NCBI RefSeq assembly: GCF_014646915.1 | Contig: NZ_BMOE01000016.1 | Location: 1 to 64,000, forward strand | DNA: 64,000 nt | Direction: 5' to 3' | DNA from: Deinococcus aquiradiocola | GTDB taxonomy: Bacteria > Deinococcota > Deinococci > Deinococcales > Deinococcaceae | Shown here: positions 8,163 to 18,787 of the stretch, piece by piece | Numbering within the stretch: the first letter of the stretch is position 1 | Layout: every line of letters starts with the position of its first letter | Notes under the pieces: model-generated | Databases searched by the model: none | What the model was told of the DNA's origin: nothing | The model's input: the letters and a program-made list of their open reading frames with translations, nothing else | Program-made: the position numbers and the translations under genes

Positions 8163-9395
8163 CTACGCTGGCCCCTCGTCCTGCCGGACGTCCGCGGGCG
8201 GGCGCGCGCGCCGCATCACGGCCCGGCCCGGCCACAGGTAGTACCCCTCCACCAGCAGCAGGATGCCCGCCCCGCTCCAGAAGACGCCCGCCTGCCCGTA
8301 CGCGGCCCACATCACGCCGCCCAGCACCGGCCCCACCGCGTTCCCGAGCGACTCGACGGCCATCACAGTGCCCCACGCGGCCGCGCGGTACTCGGGCGGC
8401 AGGGTGCGCCCCACCAGCCCGTTCCAGCCTGCGATGAACGCCCCGTACGCCAGGCCGAGCATCAGCGTCACGAGCGTCACGCGTCCCTCCAGGCCCGGGA
8501 AGCCCGCCAGCAGGAACGTCAGGGCCAGCAGCAGCAGGCCCGGCATGAGCGCCGCGCGTGGATGAAAGCGGTCCGCGAGCCGCCCGAAGGCCCACAGGGA
8601 CGCTGCGCCCACCAGCACGCCCAGCAGCACCGGCACGAACAGCTGCGACAGGTGCAGGTTCAGGCGCTCCAGCAGCGGATAGAAGACCGTGGCGAGCAGG
8701 CCCGGCGCGGCCGACTGCGCCAGCGCCGCCGGAAGCAGCACCCCCACCCGCCCCCAGCGTTCCCGGAACGGCACGTGCCCAGGCCGGTCCTGCGGCGCGC
8801 CGCCCGGCACGGCCTGGGCCGACAGGTTCGCCCGGGGCAGGCGCAGCGTCAGCAGGGACGCCGCGACCGTCAGGGCGACCAGCTGCCCGCCCAGCAGCAG
8901 CGGGAACGCCGCGCCCGGCTGCCGCTGCATGAGCTGCCCCACCCCCAGCAGGCCCAGCACGATGGCCGGCACGACGCTCACCGACGTGACGCTCAGGGCG
9001 CGGCTCGTCATGCCGGGCCGCGCGAAGTGCTGCGAGGCCGCCATCACGCCCGGCCACAGTGCCGCGTAACACAGGCCCCACACGGTCGACACCAGCGCCA
9101 GCAGCGGCAGGCCCGGCGAGCGGTGCAGCAGCAGCAGCAGACCCAGCCCCAGCCCCGACCCGAGCAGCAGCACCCGCCCCAGCCCGTAGCGTTCCGTCAG
9201 GACGCCCACCGGCCCCTTCGCGAGCGCGTCCGCGAGGTAATGCACCCCAAAGATCAGCCCCACCGCGCCCGCACTGAGATGCAGTCCCGGCGCGACCAGC
9301 GGCAGGTACGACACCAGCAGGCCCGTCCGCACGAACTCGCTGCTCATCAGCAGCAGGATCAGGCGCAGCACGGTCCACGGTTGGCTCCAGGGCAT
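8163..9395 (-). CDS. MFS transporter
   Basis: 410 aa with about 12 membrane segments. The loop between TM2 and TM3 has a [19 protein letters not shown] signature matching MFS motif A, and a related stretch, [17 protein letters not shown], opens the second half. Substrate not predictable. ATG at 9395 is 7 nt after TACAAT (complement of 9403-9408), a leaderless arrangement. Confidence 0.85.
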   Translation of the reverse strand: MPWSQPWTVLRLILLLMSSEFVRTGLLVSYLPLVAPGLHLSAGAVGLIFGVHYLADALAKGPVGVLTERYGLGRVLLLGSGLGLGLLLLLHRSPGLPLLALVSTVWGLCYAALWPGVMAASQHFARPGMTSRALSVTSVSVVPAIVLGLLGVGQLMQRQPGAAFPLLLGGQLVALTVAASLLTLRLPRANLSAQAVPGGAPQDRPGHVPFRERWGRVGVLLPAALAQSAAPGLLATVFYPLLERLNLHLSQLFVPVLLGVLVGAASLWAFGRLADRFHPRAALMPGLLLLALTFLLAGFPGLEGRVTLVTLMLGLAYGAFIAGWNGLVGRTLPPEYRAAAWGTVMAVESLGNAVGPVLGGVMWAAYGQAGVFWSGAGILLLVEGYYLWPGRAVMRRARPPADVRQDEGPA

Positions 9396-9487
9396 CTGAA
9401 GGATTGTAGAGCCTGAGTCCTGAGGCGCGTGACCGGCCCCCGACCGCGCCCGCCCCGCCCGGACCTTTCCCCGGATGTGGAGTTTTG

Positions 9488-9526
9488 TGAAGACTTCGTA
9501 AGCTTCTTTCGTTCATACTGTCTTCA
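9488..9526. promoter_or_regulatory. AT-rich intergenic segment with inverted repeat TGAAGAC/GTCTTCA
   Basis: Between the divergent MFS and hypothetical genes, TGAAGAC (9488-9494) and GTCTTCA (9520-9526) flank 25 bp in an unusually AT-rich stretch that includes CATACT. It could be a promoter with an operator; -35/-10 spacing is not convincing. Confidence 0.3.
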
Positions 9527-9612
9527 TTCCGGGTGCGGGGGCACCCGACCCCACCTTCCATCCCACGGCCCACCGACAGGCGCGGGCCACGCACCGCCGG
9601 AGGATCAGCGAC

Positions 9613-9960
9613 ATGACCACCAGCCGCACCAGCCAACCCTTCGAGTTCCCGGGCGTCCTGACCCTCCCGCGCCGCGAACAGACGCCCGAAGGTCAACTGC
9701 ACCGCTTCCGGTTCGACAACGGGTACGGCGCGCTCGTGATGCACAACGTCCGCCAGCCGCCCGAACAGGCCTTCGAGGTGTGCCTGATGGACTGCACGCG
9801 CGAACCGGCCCGCCCCACCTTCGAGCACCTGATCTGCCCGGAAGTGATGTTCGGCCTGTCGCGCGCCCAGGTGTCCGACCTGCTCGCCCGCGCCGAACGT
9901 CTCGCGCGCCACCCGCGCCTCACGCACTTCGACGACGCCCTGCTCGGCGAGGACTTCTGA
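9613..9960 (+). CDS. Conserved-looking hypothetical protein
   Basis: 115 aa, soluble, no signal peptide. It reads like a folded domain ([28 protein letters not shown]) with a helical C-terminus, but I do not recognise a family. GGAGGATCAG 12-13 nt upstream of the ATG is a plausible ribosome site. Its TGA stop (9958-9960) forms the first three bases of repeat copy A. Confidence 0.6.
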   Translation: MTTSRTSQPFEFPGVLTLPRREQTPEGQLHRFRFDNGYGALVMHNVRQPPEQAFEVCLMDCTREPARPTFEHLICPEVMFGLSRAQVSDLLARAERLARHPRLTHFDDALLGEDF

Positions 9961-10022
9961 TCCGGTGTTGATCCGATTCCAGGGATGCCGGAAACAGCAC
10001 CAGCAGCCCTGTCACCGGATCA
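9958..10022. repeat. Stop-associated structured repeat, copy A (short form)
   Basis: 65 bp bounded by perfect 10-bp inverted repeats TGATCCGGTG and CACCGGATCA. Inside is the family left-end core (TTGATCCGATTCC, then GGGATGCCGG) with a decayed inner stem. The TGA of the upstream gene is the first codon of the repeat. The whole segment folds as one hairpin and could act as a terminator. Confidence 0.75.
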
Positions 10023-10063
10023 ATGCCGGATGACCCGCACCTGCCCTCCCGTACACTGAACAC

Positions 10064-10273
10064 ATGACCGTCCCCCCGCCGGACACGGCCTTCCTGCGCC
10101 GCCGCAACGCGCTGTGGCAGGACCTCCGGGCCGCCACGCCCGGCACACCCGCCTTCGAGCGGCTCCTCACGCAGCTGTCCGACCTGATCCGCTGGGACCG
10201 CGCCCGCATCCTCGCGGGCCTGGGCCTGCCGGACGAACCGCTCCCGCCGATACCGGAGGGCGCCGCGCCGTGA
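10064..10273 (+). CDS. Small hypothetical protein
   Basis: 69 aa, predicted helical (FLRRRNALWQDLRAATPGT, RLLTQLSDLIRWDRARILAGLG), no membrane segment. No family recognised. ATG 6 nt after TACACT (10052-10057). The stop overlaps the GTG of the DUF421 pseudogene (GTGA at 10270-10273), so the pair was one operon. Confidence 0.65.
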   Translation: MTVPPPDTAFLRRRNALWQDLRAATPGTPAFERLLTQLSDLIRWDRARILAGLGLPDEPLPPIPEGAAP

Positions 10274-10689
10274 GCGCGAACCTGCGTCCCTCCGGCGGGC
10301 AGCGCCTGTGGCTCAGGGACGCCCCGCCGCTGTTCCTGCTGGAGATCGCGTTCCGGACAGCCGTGATGTTCCTGTAGGTGCCGCTGCTGCGCCTGACCGG
10401 CAAGCGCGGCCTGGGCCAGCTGAGCGCCGTGAAACTCGCCATCGTGATCGCGCTCGGCTCGGCCGTCGGCGACCCCATGTTCTACACGGAGGTGCCGCTG
10501 CTGCACGCCATGCTCGTCACGGCGCCTGTGGTGGGCCTGCAGCGCGGCCTGTCGCTGCTGATGGTGCGCAGCGAACGCGCTGAGACCTTCGTGGAGGGCA
10601 CGCCCACCAACGTGGTGCGGGACGGCCGCATCAGCCTGAGCGGCTGCGCGGGCACCGGCATGAGCACCGAGGACCTCATCCGGTTTTGA
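10270..10689 (+). pseudogene. DUF421 (YetF-type) membrane protein gene, with in-frame amber stop and truncated 3' end
   Basis: The frame from GTG 10270 gives LFLLEIAFRTAVMFL, a TAG at 10375-10377, then VPLLRLTGKRGLGQLS and ALGSAVGDPMFYTEVPLLHA, the signature of the DUF421 inner-membrane family. The amber codon sits where the family has a helix residue; one base change from TAC (Tyr) would explain it. After MSTEDLIRF the frame ends in a TGA supplied by repeat copy B, where intact relatives continue. The gene is therefore damaged twice. A restart at GTG 10378 right after the amber is possible but would lose the first helix. Confidence 0.8.
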
Positions 10690-10854
10690 TCCGATTCCAG
10701 GGATGCCGGACACAGCAAAGGCATCCCTTCTTGGGCAGAACAGCACCCTGCAGGACGTACAGGACGCCTGCCCGCTTCCATCTCCTCCAGACCGGACTTG
10801 TTGGCACTCGCTTCGCTCAGCTGAACTCTAGAAGTTCAGCTCGAAACCGGGTCA
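10676..10854. repeat. Stop-associated structured repeat, copy B
   Basis: 179 bp with ends TCATCCGGTTTTGA (10676-10689) and TCGAAACCGGGTCA (10841-10854). Contains stem GGGATGCC/GGCATCCC (10700-10707 and 10720-10727, followed by TTCTT) and a second stem AGCTGAACT/AGTTCAGCT near 10819-10841. Both ends hold stop codons: that of the DUF421 gene (10687-10689) and, on the other strand, that of the 2Fe-2S gene (10852-10854). Confidence 0.85.
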
Positions 10855-11208
10855 GACCCAGACGGGGTCCGGCTCGATCTGCTCGGCGGGCGCCTTCCCG
10901 GCCTCCAGGCCCGTGCCGCTCTCCGTCTGCAGCGGCGTGAGCGTCATGTCATGGTCGCACAGGATCTGGCAGGAGAGGCGCGCGGTGCCGAGCAGGTCCT
11001 TCTCCTGCAGCTTGTCGCGTTCGGCGACCGTCATGCGTTCCGGTTCGCCCGCCTCGAACTTTACGCGGCAGGTGGTGCAGCGCGCCGCGCCGCCGCAGCG
11101 GTGCAGGATGCCGGTCCCGCCGCGTTCCAGCGCCAGCACCAGGCGTTCGCCCTCGTGCGCTTCGATGCGGATGGGGGAGGGGAGGCCGGTCACGGTCACG
11201 GTGGGCAT
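10852..11208 (-). CDS. 2Fe-2S ferredoxin-like protein
   Basis: 118 aa. Plant-type [2Fe-2S] ligands C38, C44, C47 and C80 (HRCGGAARCTTC ... RLSC) in a beta-grasp fold; an electron carrier of unknown partner. The final 25 residues are a tail without motif. The TGA stop is inside the end of repeat B. The ATG at 11208 is 6 nt after TATACT (complement of 11215-11220), so the mRNA is leaderless. Repeat C lies just upstream of this promoter. Confidence 0.85.
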   Translation of the reverse strand: MPTVTVTGLPSPIRIEAHEGERLVLALERGGTGILHRCGGAARCTTCRVKFEAGEPERMTVAERDKLQEKDLLGTARLSCQILCDHDMTLTPLQTESGTGLEAGKAPAEQIEPDPVWV

Positions 11209-11214
11209 GTCAGG

Positions 11215-11220
11215 AGTATA
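11215..11220 (-). promoter_or_regulatory. -10 box TATACT of a leaderless transcript (2Fe-2S protein)
   Basis: Consensus-like TATACT on the minus strand, 6 nt before the ATG at 11208. Confidence 0.6.
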
Positions 11221-11239
11221 CGGCTCGCCCCGCGCGCAC

Positions 11240-11414
11240 TCGTACGGTGTTGATCCGATTCCAGGGATGCCGGACACAGCAAAGGCATCCCTTCTTGGGC
11301 AGAACAGCGCCCATGAGCAGGAGAGGACGCCTGCCCGCTTCCATCTCCTCCAGACCGTACTTGTTGGCACTTGCTCTGCTCGGCTGAACTCTACAAGTTC
11401 AGCTCGAAACCGTA

Positions 11415-11417
<3 letters not shown>
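11240..11417. repeat. Stop-associated structured repeat, copy C
   Basis: 178 bp, ends TCGTACGGTGTTGA and TCGAAACCGTATCA. Nearly identical to copy B over its left 60 bp and right 80 bp. Stem GGGATGCC/GGCATCCC at 11264-11271 and 11284-11291; GCTGAACT/AGTTCAGC stem near the right end. The last three bases (11415-11417) are the stop codon of the adenine deaminase gene. Confidence 0.85.
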
Positions 11418-13148
<1,731 letters not shown>

Positions 13149-13261
13149 AGCGGATGCTAACAGGCAGGGCCGCGCGCCGTAGCGGGTGCGGACCGCCGCG
13201 GCGTACACTGGCGTCGTCCCACAACCCGGCCCGCCCACCCCTTCACCCCGGAGGTTCACGT

Positions 13262-13564
13262 ATGGTCATCTCGCTCGGTTACGTCACCGTTCCCGCCGAA
13301 CATCACGCCCAGGTCTCGCAGATGCTCTCGGACCTCGCCGCCCGCACGCGCGCCGAGCAGGGCTGCCTCGACTACCGCGTCTCACACGACCTCGAGGTGC
13401 CGGGCCGTTTCACGCTCGTCGAGACGTGGAACAGCGTGGCCGACATGCAGACGCACCTCGCGCTGCCGCACATCGGCCCGGCCGTCGAGGCCCTGCACGC
13501 CCTGGGCGCACGGGACCTGAGCGTCACCGCGTACGAGGCGGGCGACCCCATGACGATGCTGTGA
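13262..13564 (+). CDS. ABM-domain (antibiotic biosynthesis monooxygenase-like) protein
   Basis: 100 aa ferredoxin-like ABM fold: VISLGYVTVPAEHHAQVSQML, EQGCLDYRVSHDL, FTLVETWNSVADMQTHLALPHI. Small dimeric proteins of this type include quinol monooxygenases and haem-degrading enzymes; no haem-specific motif is evident. The ATG has a GGAGG Shine-Dalgarno about 8 nt upstream, unlike most neighbours. Confidence 0.8.
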   Translation: MVISLGYVTVPAEHHAQVSQMLSDLAARTRAEQGCLDYRVSHDLEVPGRFTLVETWNSVADMQTHLALPHIGPAVEALHALGARDLSVTAYEAGDPMTML

Positions 13565-13571
13565 GACCGAA

Positions 13572-13600
13572 TGGCGCTGAACCTCCGGAGTTCAGCGCCA
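13572..13600. terminator. Hairpin after the ABM gene
   Basis: TGGCGCTGAAC and GTTCAGCGCCA form a perfect 11-bp stem around a 7-base loop. The core GCTGAAC/GTTCAGC is the same as the second hairpin of the A-F repeats, so this may be a solo module of that family. Confidence 0.6.
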
Positions 13601-13648
13601 TCCGGCCGGGCACGCCCGCCGGTGCATGGCCGGGCGCGTCACGCGTCA

Positions 13649-13689
13649 GGAAGGCGGGCGGGAGCGTCGCCGCCACCCGCCCGCCTTCC
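13649..13689. terminator. Long GC hairpin between convergent ABM gene and hemC
   Basis: Perfect 14-bp stem (GGAAGGCGGGCGGG with CCCGCCCGCCTTCC), 13-base loop, located immediately downstream of hemC on the minus strand. No U tract. Confidence 0.6.
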
Positions 13690-13713
13690 CGCGCAGCTCA
13701 GGGGTTCAGAGGA

Positions 13714-14643
<930 letters not shown>

Positions 14644-14652
14644 AACCCAGGC

Positions 14653-14658
14653 ATTATA
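14653..14658 (-). promoter_or_regulatory. -10 box TATAAT of hemC
   Basis: Perfect TATAAT on the minus strand, 9 nt before the hemC ATG; the transcript has at most a few leader bases. Confidence 0.6.
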
Positions 14659-14799
14659 GGCACAACGCGCCGCCCGCGCCGCACCCTCTGCGCGGCAGGG
14701 CGCCAGTCATGAAGGAGGGGCGGCCCCCGGAGGAGACCGCCCCTTGCTGCGCCGCTGCTCTCACCTGCGCGGCCGGTGTGCCTGCGGGGCAGGCGTGGT

Positions 14800-14873
<74 letters not shown>

Positions 14874-14935
14874 ACATGCCGTTCGTCGCCCTGGAGGGCA
14901 TGACAGGTCGCCCGTGGTCCGGGCCAGCGGACCAG

Positions 14936-14964
14936 AGTATAAGCGGGGTCCGGGGCGCGGTCAA
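14936..14964 (-). promoter_or_regulatory. Promoter of tRNA-Gln, TTGACC-17-TATACT
   Basis: On the minus strand TTGACC (14964-14959) and TATACT (14941-14936) are separated by 17 bp, with the tRNA 5' end about 63 bp downstream. Confidence 0.75.
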
Positions 14965-15073
14965 CCGCTGCGCGCGCCCCCGAAGCGCCCCCCGGTTCCA
15001 TAAGGTTGCCGGCAGGGTGCCTCAAGGGGAGGCGCGCACGCCGCTCACGGACCGTCAGGCCCGGCACCGGACA

Positions 15074-16291
15074 ATGAGAGACGTGAACCGCCTGCTGACC
15101 GTCACCGTGGCCCTCGCCGCCGCCCTCCTGCCCACCGCCGCCCACGCCGCCACGCCTACCCAGCAGGCCCCCAGGAAGGCCGCGCCCGCCCAGGCCGCCG
15201 CCTTCAAGCTGGTGCTGAACGCCCAGGAGCCGCGCATCACGGGCGGGAAACTCCAGAAGATAGACGTGACGAAGTCATGGCCCATGAACGATAAGGGCGT
15301 CACCGCGAGCCGCGGCGCGAAGAAGTTCAGCAGCCTGCTGAGTGCCGGGCTGGACGCCGCGCAGAAGCAGATCGACGCGCGCGCCCCGAAACCCGCCACC
15401 TTCCGCAACGTGGGCGGCCACTGGACCGCCACGCAGCAGAACGGCTGGACGCTCGACCGCGAAGCCACCAAGCAGGCGATCCTGAAGGCCATCCTGGCCG
15501 GGCAGGACCGCGCCGAGGCGGTCGTGAAGGTCACGGCGCCCACCCGCAGCGTGCAGGTCCTCGCGGACCGCGGCGTGCTGGAGCACGTCTCGACCGGCAC
15601 GAGCAGTTTCAAGGGCAGCCCTGCCTTCCGCGTCACGAACGTCCTGGTGGGCGCGCAGAAGCTCGACAACTTCTTCGTCGCGCCCGGCCACACCTTCGAC
15701 TTCGCGAAGGAGGTGGGCGACATCTCCGCCAGCACCGGCTTCGTGAAAGGCTACGTGATCAGCGGCGGCACCCTGGAGAAGGAGGACGGCGGCGGCATCT
15801 GTCAGGTGTCCACCACCATCTTCCGCGCCATGTACCAGGCGGGCCTGCCGATCGTGGAGCGCCACGAGCACTCGCACCGCGTGGAGTACTACGACCCGGT
15901 CGGGTTCGAGGCGACCGTGTACGCGCCCGCCAAGAACCTCCGCATGAAGAACGACACCGCCAGGTACCTGTTCGTGCAGGCCAGCTGGGACAGGAAGGCG
16001 CAGACGCTGCGCTTCGACCTGTTCGGCACGAAACCCGACCGGACCGTCAGCATCGGCAAGCCCGTCGTGACGGACTTCAAGCCCGCCGCCACGCCCAGCT
16101 ACACGCCCGACAACCGCGTGCGTCCCGGCGGTCGCCGCCTGCTGGACGTGCCGGTGCAGGGCATGACGAGCACCATCGTGCGGACCATCAAGGCGCCAGG
16201 CGGCAAGGTCACGCGCGATACCCTCAAGAGCGTCTACAAGCCCTGGGGCGCGGTGTACGGCGTGGCGCCCGGTGACGCCCGCCTGAAGTAA
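15074..16291 (+). CDS. Exported VanW-family protein
   Basis: 405 aa. Signal peptide in residues 1-27 (VNRLLTVTVALAAALLPTAAHA). The VanW domain is marked by FVAPGHTFDFAKEVG and GGGICQVSTTIFRAMYQAGLPIVERHEHS. The C-terminal 80 residues (VPVQGMTSTIVRTIKAPGG) resemble a G5-like cell-wall module. VanW proteins are common in wall-associated gene sets but their reaction is not established. The ATG at 15074 is the one that exposes the signal peptide; the frame stays open upstream. Confidence 0.85.
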   Translation: MRDVNRLLTVTVALAAALLPTAAHAATPTQQAPRKAAPAQAAAFKLVLNAQEPRITGGKLQKIDVTKSWPMNDKGVTASRGAKKFSSLLSAGLDAAQKQIDARAPKPATFRNVGGHWTATQQNGWTLDREATKQAILKAILAGQDRAEAVVKVTAPTRSVQVLADRGVLEHVSTGTSSFKGSPAFRVTNVLVGAQKLDNFFVAPGHTFDFAKEVGDISASTGFVKGYVISGGTLEKEDGGGICQVSTTIFRAMYQAGLPIVERHEHSHRVEYYDPVGFEATVYAPAKNLRMKNDTARYLFVQASWDRKAQTLRFDLFGTKPDRTVSIGKPVVTDFKPAATPSYTPDNRVRPGGRRLLDVPVQGMTSTIVRTIKAPGGKVTRDTLKSVYKPWGAVYGVAPGDARLK

Positions 16292-16319
16292 CCCCGCGTT
16301 CCCCGTTCCGCCGCGCCCG

Positions 16320-17537
16320 TCAGCGGCGACCGTACACCAGCACGCGCAGCAGGCCCTCCACCGGCCCCTGCGCGTGCCTGCTGAGCCACCACGCCGAGAC
16401 CCACACCTGCAGGGCCCCCAGCGCGAACGCCAGCAGCAGTGCCCCCAGCGCGCCCACCCGCCCGTACAGGTTCAGGCCGTACGGGTAGAAGACGGTCGTC
16501 ATCACGAGCGACTGCGTGAGGTAATTGCTGAGCGCCAGCCGTCCGGGCGCAGCGAACGCCCTCCACCACCCGCTGCGCCCGGACGCCACCAGCAGGCCCA
16601 CCCCGCCCGCGTACCCCAGGCCCAGCAGCAGGCCGCCCAGCAGCCGCACCGGCACCTGCCACAGGCCCGCCAGTTCTGTCGCCTGCGTGTTCAGCCACGC
16701 GAGCGTCACGCCGAGCGGCAGGCCCAGCAGCACCCCACCCACCAGCAGGGCGCGCAGCAGCGGCCGGAACCGCTCCGGGCGGGCCAGCAGCCCGGAGCGT
16801 TGCGCGGCCATGCCGAGCAGCAGCAGGCCCAGCAGCCACTCCAGGTTGTACAGCCCGCTGCCGAACAGGTCGCCCGCGAACTCCGCCGCACGCACCCCGG
16901 CCACGTCCGGCCAGGACGCGTGCGGCGGGAAATGCAGCGCGAACGAGTACCGTTCCGAGCCGGGCGACGCGAGGTTCAGGGCGTCCTGCACGCGCAGCAG
17001 CAGCCACCACGCGCACAGGATCACGCCCGACCCCGCCAGCACCCAGGCGGGCGGCCGGGCCAGCAGCGGCAGCAGCACGAGGCCCAGCACCGCGTACAGC
17101 GAGATGATGTCCCCGTGCCACAGCAGCACGAAGTGCGCGGTCCCCAGCAGCAGCAGCAGCAGCAGTCGCCGCAGCAGCCGCGCCGCGCCGGAGCGCGACA
17201 GGATGGTCAGCATGCCCGCCCCGAACAGCACCGCGAACAGCGAGATGAACTTGCCGTTCAGGAACACGTCCACGAACACCTGCGCCGCCCGGTCCGGTCC
17301 TCGCTGCGTCCACTCGTCGTACCCGGCGAAGTCCTGCATGTTCACGCACAGGATGCCCAGGATCGCCAGGCCGCGCAGCAGGTCCGGCAGGGCCCAGCGC
17401 TCCCCGGGCCGCACCGCTCCCGGGGCCGGGGGTGCGGGCGGCGGAGCGGGGGAGAGCGGCCCGGGCGACAGGGGCTCGTGCAGCAGGGGCTCGGGGGGAC
17501 TGGACTCGGGCGGGCCGGACTCGGGGGAGAGGGTCAA
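16320..17537 (-). CDS. DUF418-type multi-pass membrane protein
   Basis: 405 aa. A proline-rich cytoplasmic-looking N-terminus (residues 1-45, repeated SPPEP/LSPGP units) precedes about 10 membrane helices. LPDLLRGLAILGILCVNMQDF and the C-terminal GRLALSNYLTQSLVMTTVFYPYG are the DUF418/YeiB signatures. The role is unknown; some relatives are suspected acyl-transfer or envelope proteins. The start is TTG at 17537, 8 nt after GATAAT (complement of 17546-17551). Confidence 0.8.
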   Translation of the reverse strand: MTLSPESGPPESSPPEPLLHEPLSPGPLSPAPPPAPPAPGAVRPGERWALPDLLRGLAILGILCVNMQDFAGYDEWTQRGPDRAAQVFVDVFLNGKFISLFAVLFGAGMLTILSRSGAARLLRRLLLLLLLGTAHFVLLWHGDIISLYAVLGLVLLPLLARPPAWVLAGSGVILCAWWLLLRVQDALNLASPGSERYSFALHFPPHASWPDVAGVRAAEFAGDLFGSGLYNLEWLLGLLLLGMAAQRSGLLARPERFRPLLRALLVGGVLLGLPLGVTLAWLNTQATELAGLWQVPVRLLGGLLLGLGYAGGVGLLVASGRSGWWRAFAAPGRLALSNYLTQSLVMTTVFYPYGLNLYGRVGALGALLLAFALGALQVWVSAWWLSRHAQGPVEGLLRVLVYGRR

Positions 17538-17623
17538 GGTGCCTCATTATCGGGACTTCAGATGAAGTGGCGGTAGCCCCGACCCGCCCGGCCCGCCCCG
17601 GGAGCGGTGCGGTACGCTGGGGC

Positions 17624-18016
17624 ATGCAGACCGTGACAGCACTGCGGGCGGCGGCCGCTGCCCTGCCCGGCACGCAGGAGACCTTCCCGTTCGGGCTGGA
17701 TACGCTGGTCCTCAAGGTGGGCGGACGCATGTACGCCCTGATCGGCCTGCGGGACGACCCGCTCACCCTGAGCCTGAAGTGTGATCCGGCCCGCGCGGAG
17801 GCCCTGCGCGCCGAGCACGCGCGCGTCACGCCCGGCTACCACCTGAACAAACGGCACTGGAACACCCTGACGCTCGGCCCGCCCAGCCCGGCGGACGGGG
17901 TGGCCCCCCTGCTCCCGGACGCGCTGGTGCTGGACCTGCTGCGGCACAGTCACGCGCTCGTGCTGGCCGGACTGACGCGCGCTCAGCGGGAAGCGCTGCA
18001 GGCGGGCAGCTCCTGA
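17624..18016 (+). CDS. MmcQ/YjbR-family (CyaY-like fold) protein
   Basis: 130 aa. TFPFGLDTLVLKVGGRMYALIGL, LSLKCDPARAEAL, PGYHLNKRHWNTL match the MmcQ/YjbR family, double-wing fold proteins often called DNA-binding though evidence is thin. ATG 5 nt after TACGCT (17613-17618). The stop codon is part of a perfect 14-bp tandem duplication (18013-18040). Confidence 0.85.
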   Translation: MQTVTALRAAAAALPGTQETFPFGLDTLVLKVGGRMYALIGLRDDPLTLSLKCDPARAEALRAEHARVTPGYHLNKRHWNTLTLGPPSPADGVAPLLPDALVLDLLRHSHALVLAGLTRAQREALQAGSS

Positions 18017-18040
18017 CCTGACCGGGCTGACCTGACCGGG
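18013..18040. repeat. 14-bp perfect tandem duplication
   Basis: CTGACCTGACCGGG occurs twice in tandem (18013-18026, 18027-18040). The first copy contains the TGA stop of the MmcQ-like gene. Confidence 0.8.
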
Positions 18041-18056
18041 CCGCCCCGATAGGGCA

Positions 18057-18090
18057 GACGGACGCCGGAAGGCTTCCCCCGGCGTCCGTC
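18057..18090. terminator. Hairpin between convergent mmcQ-like gene and sufE
   Basis: Perfect 12-bp stem GACGGACGCCGG/CCGGCGTCCGTC with a 10-base loop, between two converging genes. Confidence 0.6.
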
Positions 18091-18101
18091 ATCTGTGGTT
18101 C

Positions 18102-18557
18102 TTATCCGGCGTGCTGCTCTGCGTCCTGTTCGCGCACGGCGGCCTTCAGGCGGTGCAGGATGGCGCCCATGCCGCGCAGCCGCATCGGCGTGATGAGTTC
18201 CGACAGGCCCATCTCCATGTAGAACTGGTCGGGGACGTTCAGGATCTCCTCGGGCGTGGCACCCTGCAGGCCCTCCGTCAGGATGCCCGCGTAGCCGCGC
18301 ACGGTGGGCGCTTCTTCCGGCACCTTGAAGAACATCCGGACGTGGTCGTCCGCCTGCTCCGTCACCAGGAAGAACGGCGACGCGCACTCCGGGACGGGCT
18401 GCATGAATTCCGGGTGCTCCAGGTACTTGTCGGGGACGGGCGGGAGTTTCTTGCTGTACTCCAGCAGGGCCTGCAGGCGCAGCGGTTTCGGCGCGGACTT
18501 GAACATCTGCGCGATGGCGGCCAGCTTCTCGGGCAGCGCGGCGGGGGTGTCGGTCAT
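18102..18557 (-). CDS. sufE: SufE-family sulfur acceptor protein
   Basis: 151 aa. SufE takes persulfide sulfur from the desulfurase SufS for Fe-S cluster assembly. The catalytic cysteine is C58 in VPECASPFF; KLPPVPDKYLEHPEFMQPVPEC and the C-terminal SELITPMRLRGMGAILHRLK match the family. ATG 6 nt after TACAGT (complement of 18564-18569). Not next to suf genes here, but it faces a sulfurtransferase gene divergently. Confidence 0.9.
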   Translation of the reverse strand: MTDTPAALPEKLAAIAQMFKSAPKPLRLQALLEYSKKLPPVPDKYLEHPEFMQPVPECASPFFLVTEQADDHVRMFFKVPEEAPTVRGYAGILTEGLQGATPEEILNVPDQFYMEMGLSELITPMRLRGMGAILHRLKAAVREQDAEQHAG

Positions 18558-18685
18558 GCCGTCACTGTAGCGCCGGGGCGTGCGGGCGCATGGTGAGTCG
18601 TACGCACTTCTGCGCCCGGCGGCCGCGTGTGTGGCCGGAGCGGAATCCGGCCGGTGGGCCTGCGGGCGGGCCGAGCGGCAAGTCT

Positions 18686-18727
18686 AGTTGATTGTTTTTG
18701 TCAACTTGGGGCCGTGTCGGGTACACT
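18686..18727 (+). promoter_or_regulatory. Promoter with overlapping palindrome, sulfurtransferase gene
   Basis: TTGTCA (18698-18703) and TACACT (18722-18727) are spaced by 18 bp. The inverted repeat AGTTGA-N9-TCAACT (18686-18706), around a T tract, overlaps the -35 box and looks like a repressor site. Confidence 0.5.
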
Positions 18728-18787
18728 GCCTCACGGAGCAGCACCCCACATCCAGAGTCAAGCACCGTTCATGCCAGGGAGGCACTT

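Noticed and set aside
10378..10689. Independent short gene starting at GTG 10378
   Set aside because: It is the continuation of the DUF421 frame after an amber codon; treated as part of a pseudogene.
17141..17175. CAG trinucleotide run in the DUF418 gene
   Set aside because: Lies in frame and encodes a Leu-rich membrane helix on the minus strand; codon usage, not a mobile or regulatory repeat.
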